Source: DAOVRD01 sp964521715 (GTDB lineage: Bacteria > Planctomycetota > Brocadiia > SM23-32). From it: DNA of 64,000 bases. Positions 33,238-41,405 of the stretch are shown in pieces (the first letter of the stretch is position 1; each line of letters begins with the position of its first letter). The position numbers were made by a program, and so were the translations under genes. The stretch is from NCBI GenBank assembly GCA_964521715.1, contig CAZFSS010000002.1, positions 182,223 through 246,222 on the forward strand, written 5' to 3'. The notes beneath the pieces were generated by a model. That model was not told the origin of the DNA, searched no databases, and saw nothing but the letters and a program-made list of their open reading frames with translations.

Positions 33238-34458
33238 CTAGTCCGCTGCCGCAACAAACGCCTCCGCCGAGAGCCCGAGCTGGCGGCAGACGGATTCCTC
33301 GGCCTCATCGAGCCGCCGGCCGCCGGCCTTGCGCGGCGCGGGCTGCGGCGCGCGCTGCGGCTGCATCAGGACGGGCATGGCGTTGAGCACGTGCCGCGTC
33401 GCTTCGAGGTCGTTCAGGGCCTCCCGCAGGTAGAAGTCGCGGTGCGCCGGCGGGACCTTGCCGGCCGCGACCGCTTCGTCCACCAGCGCGCCTGCCTCCG
33501 CGTCGCGCTGCGACTGCTGGAGGGCTTCGACGGCGTTGAGTATCCCGAGCTCGGGCGCGTCCGGTTCGAGGCCGAGCCTGGCGCGCAGCGCGTCAAGGCA
33601 CGCGCTGGGCGCCCTGAGCCGGATCAGCGCCGCCTTCACTTCGGTCTCGTCCGCGTCGGGCGGCACGCCGAGCTCGTTCGCTATGGCTACGCTGACGGGC
33701 GCTGCCGGCGCGGCCTGTCCGGCCGGTTGGGCCTCCAGTCCATGCGCGCGGGCGGCGCCCTGCACCAGGCCGGCCAGGGCTCGCGCGACGCATTCGTCCT
33801 CGACGCTCGCGAGCCCGAACTCGGAGGCCACCTGCTTGGGCTCCTTTCCGAGCGCCTCGGCAAGACTGTCCAGCAGAGACATGCTCTCGCCTCCTTCTGG
33901 GACCACTGCTTGCGCCCCGCCGTCCGTAGCGGGGCTTCGGTCGCGGCCGTCGGCCGCGTTCAAGCTCTCCAGTTCGGTCAGGAAGGGCGTGTTCGTCAGG
34001 GCCACGCTGTGCAGCGTCATCGGCACCGGCTCCCCGGTGACCCGGTCGGGGGCGTTGAAGCGCAGCAGGGGACTGAGGAACCGGTACTGGCGCCGCGCGA
34101 CGGCGGCCGCGGCCTCCGTGGTCCAGAGGATCCGGCCCCACAGCTCCGTGCCGTCCGCGCGCAGTTGCATCGCCGTGATCCAGCCGGCGGCCGGTGCGCG
34201 GCCCCCCTGCCGGGGCGCCAGTGCGCTGGCGTGGTGATAGTCAACGACCAGGTCCGCGCCGTGCGCGGCGTAGTGCGCGTTGAAGTAGTCCAGCGCGCTG
34301 CGCAGGTGCCGGGGCGTGATGATCTCCTCCCGCGCCGGATGCCCGAGCCACGCGCCCGTCCGGGCGATCATCGCCCATTGCGGCACGGCGGCCGGTGCGT
34401 CCGGAAACGGCATTTCGATCGCGGTGCTGGCGATTCCGATGGCGTCTTGAGCGGCCAT
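33238..34458 (-). CDS. Mu gpI-type protease/scaffold
   Basis: 406 aa, ATG 34458. The N-terminal part (IARTGAWLGHPAREEIITPR, LVVDYHHASALAPRQG, AAGWITAMQLRADGTELWGR, YRFLSPLLRF, TLHSVALTNTPF) is the gpI family of head-maturation proteins, a protease followed by scaffold. His and Ser residues needed for activity are likely DYHH and SVALTNTP. The C-terminal half is helical scaffold. It sits between portal and decoration genes, as expected. Confidence 0.87.
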   Translation of the reverse strand: MAAQDAIGIASTAIEMPFPDAPAAVPQWAMIARTGAWLGHPAREEIITPRHLRSALDYFNAHYAAHGADLVVDYHHASALAPRQGGRAPAAGWITAMQLRADGTELWGRILWTTEAAAAVARRQYRFLSPLLRFNAPDRVTGEPVPMTLHSVALTNTPFLTELESLNAADGRDRSPATDGGAQAVVPEGGESMSLLDSLAEALGKEPKQVASEFGLASVEDECVARALAGLVQGAARAHGLEAQPAGQAAPAAPVSVAIANELGVPPDADETEVKAALIRLRAPSACLDALRARLGLEPDAPELGILNAVEALQQSQRDAEAGALVDEAVAAGKVPPAHRDFYLREALNDLEATRHVLNAMPVLMQPQRAPQPAPRKAGGRRLDEAEESVCRQLGLSAEAFVAAAD

Positions 34459-34463
34459 GTTGC

Positions 34464-35693
34464 TCACGCCTCCCTGGGTTGGCTGAGGACGATCTCGCCT
34501 TCGGCCGGCTGGGGGATGCCGAACTTGCGGTAGGCCCAGCGGGCCGGAATGGCAAGGCCGGCCTGACTGAGGGTCTTCACCGTGGCGGCCAGTTCGCCCA
34601 GGTCCTCCGGCTTCTCCACGTCGAAGTGCCACAGGGGGACGGGCCGGTCGGCTCCGAGGTTCAGGCGCACGATGGGGCGGAGGAGCTGGTCGGTCAGGGT
34701 GCGGGCCAGCGCAAGGGCGTCCGCCTCGATCAGGTCCCACCGCACCTGGTTGTGCACGTGCCCCAGGGCGTAGGAGCCGCCCTTCTCGCCGCCCGTGGTC
34801 AGAAGCTGGCCGAGCACGGCGAGCGTCATCTCGCGGCCGGCGCGGTCCAGGATGCGCTCGAAGATCTGTCCGTCGCCCGCCGAGCGCGTGTCGAGCACTT
34901 CGATGCGGTTGCCCTCGCGCACGACGGCGGCGGCGTCCATGCCGAGTGCGCGGACGGCCTGCCACAGCTCCCGCGCCTCCTCGGAATCCCACGGGACCTG
35001 CTCGCGGAGCCAACCGATGCGGGGCGGCGTGCCGTAGACTTCGGCGAACGCCATCCAGTCCTTCCACGCGAAGTGGCGCACGATGAAGGCGCGCACGCAG
35101 GAGCGCAGCAGGCCCGTGCGCGCGCTGAACCCGCTGCGCGCCTTGACCCGGTGGATGACGAAGTTGAGCGGATTGGGCTCGACCGTCCTGCCGGCGTTGT
35201 CGCGCAGCAGGAGCGTCTCGCCGTCATCCGCCGCGCCGAACCACCGCTGCGGCCGCCAGACGAGCCGGCGCGGACGCCAGCGGCTCGCCCCCGTCTCCCA
35301 GTCGATCTCCTGGACGCTGAAGCCCTTCGGGATGGCGTCGAGCAGGTCGAAGATCGCCTGGTTCAGGTCGGGGATGTCGGCGATCACGCTCCGGCAGAGC
35401 TCGGCCGCCTCCTCGGCTCCGGGGGAGTCGTCGGCGGGCTGGACCTCGGACCTCAGCCGCGCCACGCCCGTCTTGCGGGTGCGCAAGCAGGCGTCCAGCT
35501 CGCCGTCCTTCTCCTCCATCCTCTCGAACAGCTCGGCCTGGGCCGCCAGGTCGCCGGACTCGGCGGCCAGCAACATCCGCTTGATCGCCCGGGGCGTCAG
35601 CGTGTCCACGTCAACGTGGCCGACGACCGTGCGCGCGCCGAAACCTGCGGCCGACGGCTCGGCCATCATCTGCTGGGCTGGCTTTTCGCTCAT
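34464..35693 (-). CDS. DUF935 portal protein (Mu gp29 type)
   Basis: 409 aa. VDTLTPRAIKRMLLAAESGD, LFERMEEKDGELDACLRTRK, IPKGFSVQEIDWETGASRWR and RRLVWRPQRWF are diagnostic DUF935 segments; GSYALGHVHNQVRWDLIEAD precedes the end. Portal of about this length in Mu-like prophages. The ATG lies just after a run of repeat DNA, and the gene is followed by gpI with a 5-base gap. Confidence 0.9.
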   Translation of the reverse strand: MSEKPAQQMMAEPSAAGFGARTVVGHVDVDTLTPRAIKRMLLAAESGDLAAQAELFERMEEKDGELDACLRTRKTGVARLRSEVQPADDSPGAEEAAELCRSVIADIPDLNQAIFDLLDAIPKGFSVQEIDWETGASRWRPRRLVWRPQRWFGAADDGETLLLRDNAGRTVEPNPLNFVIHRVKARSGFSARTGLLRSCVRAFIVRHFAWKDWMAFAEVYGTPPRIGWLREQVPWDSEEARELWQAVRALGMDAAAVVREGNRIEVLDTRSAGDGQIFERILDRAGREMTLAVLGQLLTTGGEKGGSYALGHVHNQVRWDLIEADALALARTLTDQLLRPIVRLNLGADRPVPLWHFDVEKPEDLGELAATVKTLSQAGLAIPARWAYRKFGIPQPAEGEIVLSQPREA

Positions 35694-35719
35694 CTAATCC
35701 CTCTTCTTCTCACTCCTAC

Positions 35720-35905
35720 TCCTGCTCGGGCGCGGCCCGCCGCGCCCCTACTCCTGGTCCTGCTCGTCGTTGTCCCCCTTCGGCTCCGCTTTCAGGCTTC
35801 GCAGCCGCTTCGGCGGAGTAGGCCAGAGCCTTCGGGTTGCTCGTTTCTCGTTGTTCGTCGTCACTGGCAACTGACCACTGTCCACTGTCGTTACTGCCGT
35901 TACGC
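35720..35905. repeat. Repeat run between portal and terminase genes
   Basis: Includes GGGCGCGG/CCGCGCCC inverted repeat (35728-35747), CTTCGCAGCCGCTTCGGCGG plus AGTAGGC, CCTTCGGGTTGCTCGT, TCGTTGTTCGTCG and ACTGGCAACTGACCACTGTCC. The same strings appear, in other combinations, at 56336-56480 and 49257-49282. Confidence 0.65.
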
Positions 35906-37417
35906 TCACAACAGGCTGAAGTCCGTCCGCCTCTGAGAGAATGCGTACACTGGGTCGGACCGGGCCGGCTGGAATGGCTGCGGCAGAAGCTCGTCGCAGC
36001 CCGCCGCCGCGTCGGGCCCGTCCACGTACCCGTCGGGGTAGCTGAGGAACTGCTCCTGAAGCGTCTTGACCCCCGCGCTCGGGTTCTGAGGGAATCGCCA
36101 GAGGCCGATCTCGAACTGCATGCAGAGCGCCTCAATGCGCAAATCCTTCGGGCGCGTGTGGTTGACGTAGCGCACCGGCAGGCGCGTCCCCCGCTCGGCC
36201 TCCCACATGCCCAGCAGCGGCTTGATCAGCGCATAACCGCCGTTGGACTCCACGCCGACGATGCGAGGTCGAAACCGCGCGTTGAACTCGAAAAGCTTCG
36301 CGATCATCTCGCTCGGGCTCCCGCGCTCGATCCAGGCGTCCAGCACGTAGCGCACTCTCGTGTCCCGATCGGCGCCGACGGCGACGAGCGCGCGCGGACA
36401 GCCGTCCTCGCTGACGGACGGGTCCAGGAAGGCCGCCACGTCGAGCGTGCGCGGCGGGGCGTCCTGCGGGCCGTACGCCCCCATCCACTTCGCCTGGAAG
36501 GGCTTTGTGGGATCTTCGGGCGCCAGGGCGTAGTTGCGCAGCCAGTTGCGCAGGCCGATAGTGGCCCGGATGCGCGAGAGCGCCTGGTCGCTCAGGCGCT
36601 CGGGCCAGACGCTCCGGCCGTCTTCCGTGGCCTTCTGCACGAACACGCGCGCCAGCGGCCTGCCGGACGCGTCCTTCCTCTCGCTGAGGCGGCGGGCGCG
36701 TTCCATCATGCAGTGCGGCCCGAACATGGTGCCCATCACGGTGAAGACGAACCGCTCGGGCTCGAGCGCCGGCAGCACCTCGTCCATGAGCCAGTCCCAC
36801 AGGTTCCTCTCGCGCTCGGGGTTGCGCGCCAGCTCGGCGTCTTCCAGGTCGTCGCCGATGAACTCGACCGGGCGATGCTCCGCGTGCCGGCGCCCGCGCG
36901 GGCTCATGCCGATGCCGAACGCCTCGAACTTCGTGCTGCCCCCGTGCCGCGCAGCGCTGACGAGCCACTCCGCCTGCGAGCCGGTCACTTCCAGCTCGCC
37001 GTAGTCGCCGCGGATGCGGGGGTTGTTGTCGAGTTCGAGCCGGACGTAGTCCATGTTCTGCGCGGCCAGCTTCTGCACCTGGCTCCCGTAGAGGAAGTAA
37101 GGCACGCCGTCCCGCAGGACGCGATGCAGAGGCCGGGCCAGCGTGAGCAGCACGCTCTTGCCGGCCCCGCGGAACGCGCAGACGAACGCGGGCATGCCGG
37201 GCTCCCCGGCCGCGTCCGCCATCCGGCCGTGGAACGCCGCGAACGGAGCGTCGAAGTAGTGCGGCAGATACGTCCTGCACCAGTCCAGGAAGGGCTGCTC
37301 CATGCGTTTCCTCGCGGCGGCCGCGCCCGTCTGCGCGAAGGGCGTGGCCTGCTGCTCGATCAACTCGAGCACTTTCAGGCGAAGCTGCTCATGCTGTCTC
37401 GACCACTTCACCGCCAA
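35906..37417 (-). CDS. Terminase large subunit
   Basis: 503 aa. N-terminal ATPase with Walker A-like PAFVCAFRGAGKSVLLTLAR and Walker B VEFIGDDLEDAE, followed by a motif-III-like VFTVMGTMFG. A C-terminal nuclease (RNase H-like) domain carries AVGADRD and IVGVESNGGYALIKPL. This is the Mu-type TerL length. ATG 37417 opens right after the longest ACTGG/TTCGTT repeat run (37421-37625), so the gene start is bounded by repeats on both sides. Confidence 0.9.
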   Translation of the reverse strand: MAVKWSRQHEQLRLKVLELIEQQATPFAQTGAAAARKRMEQPFLDWCRTYLPHYFDAPFAAFHGRMADAAGEPGMPAFVCAFRGAGKSVLLTLARPLHRVLRDGVPYFLYGSQVQKLAAQNMDYVRLELDNNPRIRGDYGELEVTGSQAEWLVSAARHGGSTKFEAFGIGMSPRGRRHAEHRPVEFIGDDLEDAELARNPERERNLWDWLMDEVLPALEPERFVFTVMGTMFGPHCMMERARRLSERKDASGRPLARVFVQKATEDGRSVWPERLSDQALSRIRATIGLRNWLRNYALAPEDPTKPFQAKWMGAYGPQDAPPRTLDVAAFLDPSVSEDGCPRALVAVGADRDTRVRYVLDAWIERGSPSEMIAKLFEFNARFRPRIVGVESNGGYALIKPLLGMWEAERGTRLPVRYVNHTRPKDLRIEALCMQFEIGLWRFPQNPSAGVKTLQEQFLSYPDGYVDGPDAAAGCDELLPQPFQPARSDPVYAFSQRRTDFSLL

Positions 37418-37420
37418 CTC

Positions 37421-37625
37421 CAGGTGCTAGGTGCTAGGTGACAGGTGCTAGACGGCAGTTGCCAGTTCCCAGTTGTCAGTCCTCACCGCCGTCTGCCTTC
37501 CTCGCTGTTGCTGGCCACTGGCAACTGGCAACTGCCGTTACTGCTCCTGCTGCTGCTCGTCGTTGTTCGTTGCTCGCCACTGGCCACTGTCCACTGGCCA
37601 CTGCCGTTCGGCCACTGGCGCTGCG
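37421..37625. repeat. Longest interspersed-repeat run (AGGTGCTAGG, TTCGTTGTTCG, ACTGGCC units)
   Basis: AGGTGCTAGGTGCTAGGTGA and CAGTTGCCAGTTCCCAGTTG at the left, ACTGGCAACTGGCAACTGCC, TCGTCGTTGTTCGTTGCTCG and CACTGGCCACTGTCCACTGG to the right. It fills the gap between the terminase and the small gene upstream. Confidence 0.8.
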
Positions 37626-37629
37626 CGCC

Positions 37630-37869
37630 TCACATCAGCAGTTCGCGCAGGTTGCGGGCGAATCCGTCCAGGGCCTTGAGCCGCTGGACGGCATCGCTGA
37701 ACGTGTCGGCGGCGGCCCGCAGTTCCTCGGCCTCCACCTGGGCCAGGGGCGTCAGGCCGCTGGCCAGCCGCGCCAGCCTTTCGGCCGCGTGACCGGCCTC
37801 CGCCTCGGCCTCCTGGCCCCGGCGCCGGACGTCCACCAGCAGCTTCTCGACTGCTTCACGCGCGGGCAT
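37630..37869 (-). CDS. Small helical phage-operon protein
   Basis: 79 aa, helical (EAVEKLLVDVRRRGQEAEAE; FSDAVQRLKALDGFARNL). Overlaps the next gene by 14 bases. No family recognised. Confidence 0.5.
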   Translation of the reverse strand: MPAREAVEKLLVDVRRRGQEAEAEAGHAAERLARLASGLTPLAQVEAEELRAAADTFSDAVQRLKALDGFARNLRELLM

Positions 37870-38152
37870 TCTGATGCCTCCTGTTGCATTCCTCGTGGGA
37901 GACGACGCGCTGTCGGTCCTGGCGCATTTCGGCCTTGATGGTCCGCAACTCCTCCAGGATCAGGTCGACGCGGGCGTCCAGCACGGGGACGCTGCCCACC
38001 AGCGGGTCGCCCTTGAGCAGGCGCGCCTCGATGCTCTCCAGGTGATCTTCCACGCGCTGGCGCCAGCGTCCCCACCGGAACGCCACGACCCATCCCCCGA
38101 TGAAGCCGCCGACCAGCGCCGAAGCAGCCGAGATGGCCGTCTGAAACCACAT
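37856..38152 (-). CDS. Small phage membrane protein with coiled coil
   Basis: 98 aa, ATG 38152: membrane helix (AASALVGGFIGGWVVAFRWG) then coiled coil (VEDHLESIEARLL; LILEELRTIKAEMRQDR) and an HEECNRRHQ ending common in phage proteins of this size. Its start overlaps the stop of the HTH gene. Confidence 0.55.
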   Translation of the reverse strand: MWFQTAISAASALVGGFIGGWVVAFRWGRWRQRVEDHLESIEARLLKGDPLVGSVPVLDARVDLILEELRTIKAEMRQDRQRVVSHEECNRRHQNARA

Positions 38153-38601
38153 TACGAGTGCTCCCTCTTGAGCTTCTCGACGAACAGGCGCGTTGCCTTG
38201 CGCACGGGCGCCATCTCCCGCTCGGACAGCGTCCGCAGGCAGAAGGCGGCGAATCGCTTCATGGCCACGAGCTGCGCGCTCACGTCGTCCTCTTCGCCGC
38301 GCAGGAACTCCAGGACCCTGCACAGCTTGAGCATGCGATCCTCCAGCTTCCCGTCCGTCGCGTCGGCTTCGCTCTCCTCCACGAGGCGTTCCAGCCTCTC
38401 CTCCAGCTTGCGGCGGAGCTTTTCGGCCGGGGCGGCGGCCTCCTCCGGCTCCGGCGACGCCGCTTCGGCCTCGGCCCGCAGCCAACGCCGCAGCGTGCTT
38501 GCCGACACAGGAAGGGCCGCGGCTATCTGCGGTATGCTCAGCCCTTCGCGATAGAGGGCGCGCGCTTCGTCCAGGTGCTGCGTCTTCTTGGTCTCTCCCA
38601 T
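38152..38601 (-). CDS. HTH protein, candidate terminase small subunit, first gene of the module
   Basis: 149 aa, ATG 38601. LDEARALYREGLSIPQIAAA and SASTLRRWLRAE form a helix-turn-helix; the rest is a long helical part (KLEERLERLVEESEADATDG). The position immediately before the terminase region matches the small terminase subunit, which binds DNA and TerL. A regulator role is possible instead. Confidence 0.6.
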   Translation of the reverse strand: MGETKKTQHLDEARALYREGLSIPQIAAALPVSASTLRRWLRAEAEAASPEPEEAAAPAEKLRRKLEERLERLVEESEADATDGKLEDRMLKLCRVLEFLRGEEDDVSAQLVAMKRFAAFCLRTLSEREMAPVRKATRLFVEKLKREHS

Positions 38602-39069
38602 CGCGGTGTCCTTACTATGGCGATGCTGCACGTCATGCGAAGGGCGAGTATAGGCGTTGCCGGGGAGGCGTGTGTCCGATTTGGGCGCTACTGCCCGATT
38701 CCGCTTTTACCGCTTTTATGGCGTAGGCTAGTAGAGCTTCAGCGTCCAATCTGGCTCTTGCCGGGTCGGGGTGGCGTTGTAGACTTGCCGCACCGCCGTT
38801 GGGCATCCGCCATGCTGGCAAGTCCAATCCGCTTTCGTAGGGGCACGGCGCGCCGTGCCCCTACTTCAGGCAGCCGGAAGGGGCCACCCGGAAACCGCGT
38901 GTTGAAGCTCCACTGGCCTGCGAGCACGGGCCCGAGACGCCGGGGTGCCGCACGCCACGCCCTCTGCGCCCTCGCCCGCGACGCGCGTTGAAAGGCAGCC
39001 CGTTGGGCGGCTATATTGCCGGTGCAGTTGCCTGAGTGAACGCGGGCTCCAGGAGTCCCGGAGGAACCG
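38602..39069. other. Intergenic region upstream of the phage-derived module
   Basis: 468 bases between the leftward module and a rightward chromosomal gene. It has a minus-strand TATACT (38647-38652) that could be the -10 of the module's promoter, without a clear -35, direct repeats CCGCTTTTACCGCTTTTAT near 38700, and the palindrome at 38837-38864. No gene or integrase-type signature is seen. Confidence 0.4.
38837..38864. repeat. 28-base perfect palindrome, copy of 24265-24298
   Basis: GTAGGGGCACGG, GCGC and CCGTGCCCCTAC, identical to the core of the other copy although 14.5 kb away. Confidence 0.85.
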
Positions 39070-40167
39070 ATGAACCCCATCGCCGCAACGACGGTCGCGG
39101 CCCTGATCGGGGTCTGGGTGTCGGGGGGCAGCCAGATCAGCCCCTCGCCGCCCCGCCACCGGCTCGCGCGCGACCTGGCCGTCTACTGGGAGGGTTCGCG
39201 CCAGCTCGAACGCGTCAGCCGGCCCGGCACCTACGAACTCAAGTTCCCGTGCACGTTCGTGGCGGGCAAAGAGGCCGCGCTCACCGTCCAGGTAGTACAG
39301 CAGGAAGCCAAGGAGGAGGCGGGCGAGGAGCCGTACGCCGAGTGCACGGTCGAGGAGGCGCGGGAGCTGGCGCTGCACGGATCGCGCGTCGGGGTGCGGT
39401 TCAAGCAGCCGCTCGTGCAGATTCCGCTTGCGGAGGGCGTCGCCTCCGTGCGGGGACCGGACGGCGAGCAGATCGGCGTCGGGCTCGCGTTCGCGATACC
39501 GACCGGGCCGGTTTGCGTGGTACCGGCGAGGGACGAGGGCCTGATCGCGCTCGCGCGGTCAGTCCTGCCGGGCGAGGAGGTCCTGGTGCGAGGCCAGGTG
39601 ATCGGCATCCAGACCGGCCAGCCGTGCGTGCTGGTGGAGAGTCTGAAGCTGAGCAGACCGCAAGAGCCGAAGGACGAACCGCCCTGGACCGTCACGGTGC
39701 GCTGGGCCGGCCAGGTCGTGACGGAGTTCTCCGCGGCGGAGGAGCAGTTCCTGCAGCTGTCTTGTCTTTACGCGCCCGGCGCGGCCGAGGGGGTCCGGCT
39801 CAGGCTGAGGGAGTTCAAAGCAGTCGACCTCCAGGTGGAAGGCCACGCCGTGGTCGCGGAGCTGGCGGACACGCCGGCCGTCAGGCAGTGGGGCTTGCAG
39901 GGCCGGACGGGGCTCGAGCCGAACGAGGGCATGCTGTTCTACTTCGAGCAGCCCCTGGCGCCCGTGTTCGCCATCAAGGAGGTGAGCTTCCCGCTCTCGG
40001 TCGCCTTCATAGGGCAGGACGGGACGATCGCCCACATCGGCAGGCTGACGCCGGGCGATCCCCGCCCCGCCGTCTCGCCGGTGCCCGTCACCTACGTGCT
40101 GGAGATGAAGGGGGGCTGGTTCGAGGAACAGGGCGTCGGCCCCGGCGGCAAGGTGACGATCCCGTGA
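39070..40167 (+). CDS. DUF192 protein with N-terminal extension
   Basis: 365 aa. The C-terminal 115 residues are the DUF192 domain: VVAELADTPAVRQWGLQGRT, EGMLFYFEQP, PLSVAFIGQDGTIAHIG and PVTYVLEMKGGWFEEQGVGP followed by the end GGKVTIP. The N-terminal 250 residues (MNPIAATTVAALIGVWVSGG leader; then strands) are unrelated to any family I know. DUF192 proteins are small envelope or periplasmic proteins; a weak N-terminal hydrophobic leader fits. The next gene follows by 17 bases with its own ribosome site. Confidence 0.8.
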   Translation: MNPIAATTVAALIGVWVSGGSQISPSPPRHRLARDLAVYWEGSRQLERVSRPGTYELKFPCTFVAGKEAALTVQVVQQEAKEEAGEEPYAECTVEEARELALHGSRVGVRFKQPLVQIPLAEGVASVRGPDGEQIGVGLAFAIPTGPVCVVPARDEGLIALARSVLPGEEVLVRGQVIGIQTGQPCVLVESLKLSRPQEPKDEPPWTVTVRWAGQVVTEFSAAEEQFLQLSCLYAPGAAEGVRLRLREFKAVDLQVEGHAVVAELADTPAVRQWGLQGRTGLEPNEGMLFYFEQPLAPVFAIKEVSFPLSVAFIGQDGTIAHIGRLTPGDPRPAVSPVPVTYVLEMKGGWFEEQGVGPGGKVTIP

Positions 40168-40184
40168 GGCCGAGGAGGGCTGAG

Positions 40185-41363
40185 ATGCGCGCGACAATGA
40201 CCCCCAGGGAGCGCTTGTGGGCGGCGGCCCGCCATCAGGAAGTGGACAAGATCCCCTGCTCGCCGTGGCTCAGGCTGGCGCTGCCCATACTCTACGACGA
40301 CTTCACGACCGACGCCTTCACGCTCGCCCTGAAGGCCGCGCAGCCCGACGAGATCGACCTGGACCCGCACTTCCTCAGCGACACGGGCGTGCCGAACGTC
40401 ATCTGGAGCCTGACGGAAGACCCCTGCGGCCTGAAGGACGTGCGCATCCGCCTCTCCGTCGAGGACGAAGGGGATTGCGAGATCATCCGCCGCACGATCG
40501 ACACTCCCGCGGGGAAGCTCCGGGACGCGCGAAAGAAGCCCAAGCCCGGGCGCCCGGAGTACGGCCTCGCCCCCGATCCGGCATTCCGCGAGAGGCTGGT
40601 GAAAGGGCCCGAAGACCTGGACGCCATGCGCTACCTGGTGCCCGACCCGGCCGATTACGACGTCGCAACGGCCCATCATGCCCTGGTACAAACGGTCGGC
40701 GAGCGGGGCATGGTGAAGGCCCTCGTGCGCAGCCCGCTGGACCACCAGGCCGGCTCCGTCCGCGCCATGGAGGACCTGATGGTCGACTACTACGTGCGGC
40801 GCGAGTTCTTCAACGAGCTGATGGTGATTTGGTTCGACAAGATGATGGCGGAGACCCGTGCCCTGCTGGAGCGCGGGGTCAAGGTGATCTTCGGCAGTTG
40901 GTACTTCGCCTCGATGAGCGTCGGATGGGGGCCGGCCATCTATCGGGAGGTCTTCCTGCCCATGCTCAAGGCCCACGTGGACCTCGTGCACTCGTACGGG
41001 GCGATCTACAATTACTATGACGACGGCAAGTGCATGCGCATAGGCGAGATGGTCAAGGAGGCGGGGGCGGACATCTTCGAGACGCTGGGGCCGCCGCCCG
41101 TGGGCGACGTCGACCTGGCCGAGCTCAAGCGCCGCATCGGCGACACGGTCTGCCTGATGGGCTACGGCGACATGCTGTACGTGATCAAGAGGGGCACGCC
41201 CGAGGACGTCGAGCGCATGGTGAGGTACGCCATGGAGGCCGCCGGCCCGACCGGCTTCATCTTCGGCACGTGCGACAGCATGCGCGAGGGCACGCCGCGC
41301 GAGAACGTCAGGACCTACTTCAAGGCGGCGCGCAAGTACGGCCGCCTCTACGCCCGGCCCTGA
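40185..41363 (+). CDS. Uroporphyrinogen decarboxylase (UroD)-family protein
   Basis: 392 aa, ATG 40185 with GAGGAGG upstream. MTPRERLWAAARHQEVDKIP, FTLALKAAQPDEIDLDPHFL and ERGVKVIFGSWYFASMSVGW plus ETLGPPPVGDVDLAELKRRI and VCLMGYGDMLYVI follow the UroD fold of methyltransferase-associated or uncharacterised members. It is not a haem-pathway HemE, since it lacks the expected neighbours and motifs. Such proteins serve corrinoid methyl transfer or demethylation. Confidence 0.85.
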   Translation: MRATMTPRERLWAAARHQEVDKIPCSPWLRLALPILYDDFTTDAFTLALKAAQPDEIDLDPHFLSDTGVPNVIWSLTEDPCGLKDVRIRLSVEDEGDCEIIRRTIDTPAGKLRDARKKPKPGRPEYGLAPDPAFRERLVKGPEDLDAMRYLVPDPADYDVATAHHALVQTVGERGMVKALVRSPLDHQAGSVRAMEDLMVDYYVRREFFNELMVIWFDKMMAETRALLERGVKVIFGSWYFASMSVGWGPAIYREVFLPMLKAHVDLVHSYGAIYNYYDDGKCMRIGEMVKEAGADIFETLGPPPVGDVDLAELKRRIGDTVCLMGYGDMLYVIKRGTPEDVERMVRYAMEAAGPTGFIFGTCDSMREGTPRENVRTYFKAARKYGRLYARP

Positions 41364-41405
41364 GGGCCTGCCCCCCGTGACCCGGTCCCCCGCGCCCCGC
41401 GGAAG

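Noticed and set aside
38602..39069. Integrase or attachment site at the right edge of the phage module
   Set aside because: No tyrosine- or serine-recombinase signature and no matching direct repeat at the other edge could be found by eye.
40185..41363. HemE (uroporphyrinogen decarboxylase of haem synthesis)
   Set aside because: The family fold is present, but the pattern and context are those of the wider UroD family, not the haem enzyme.
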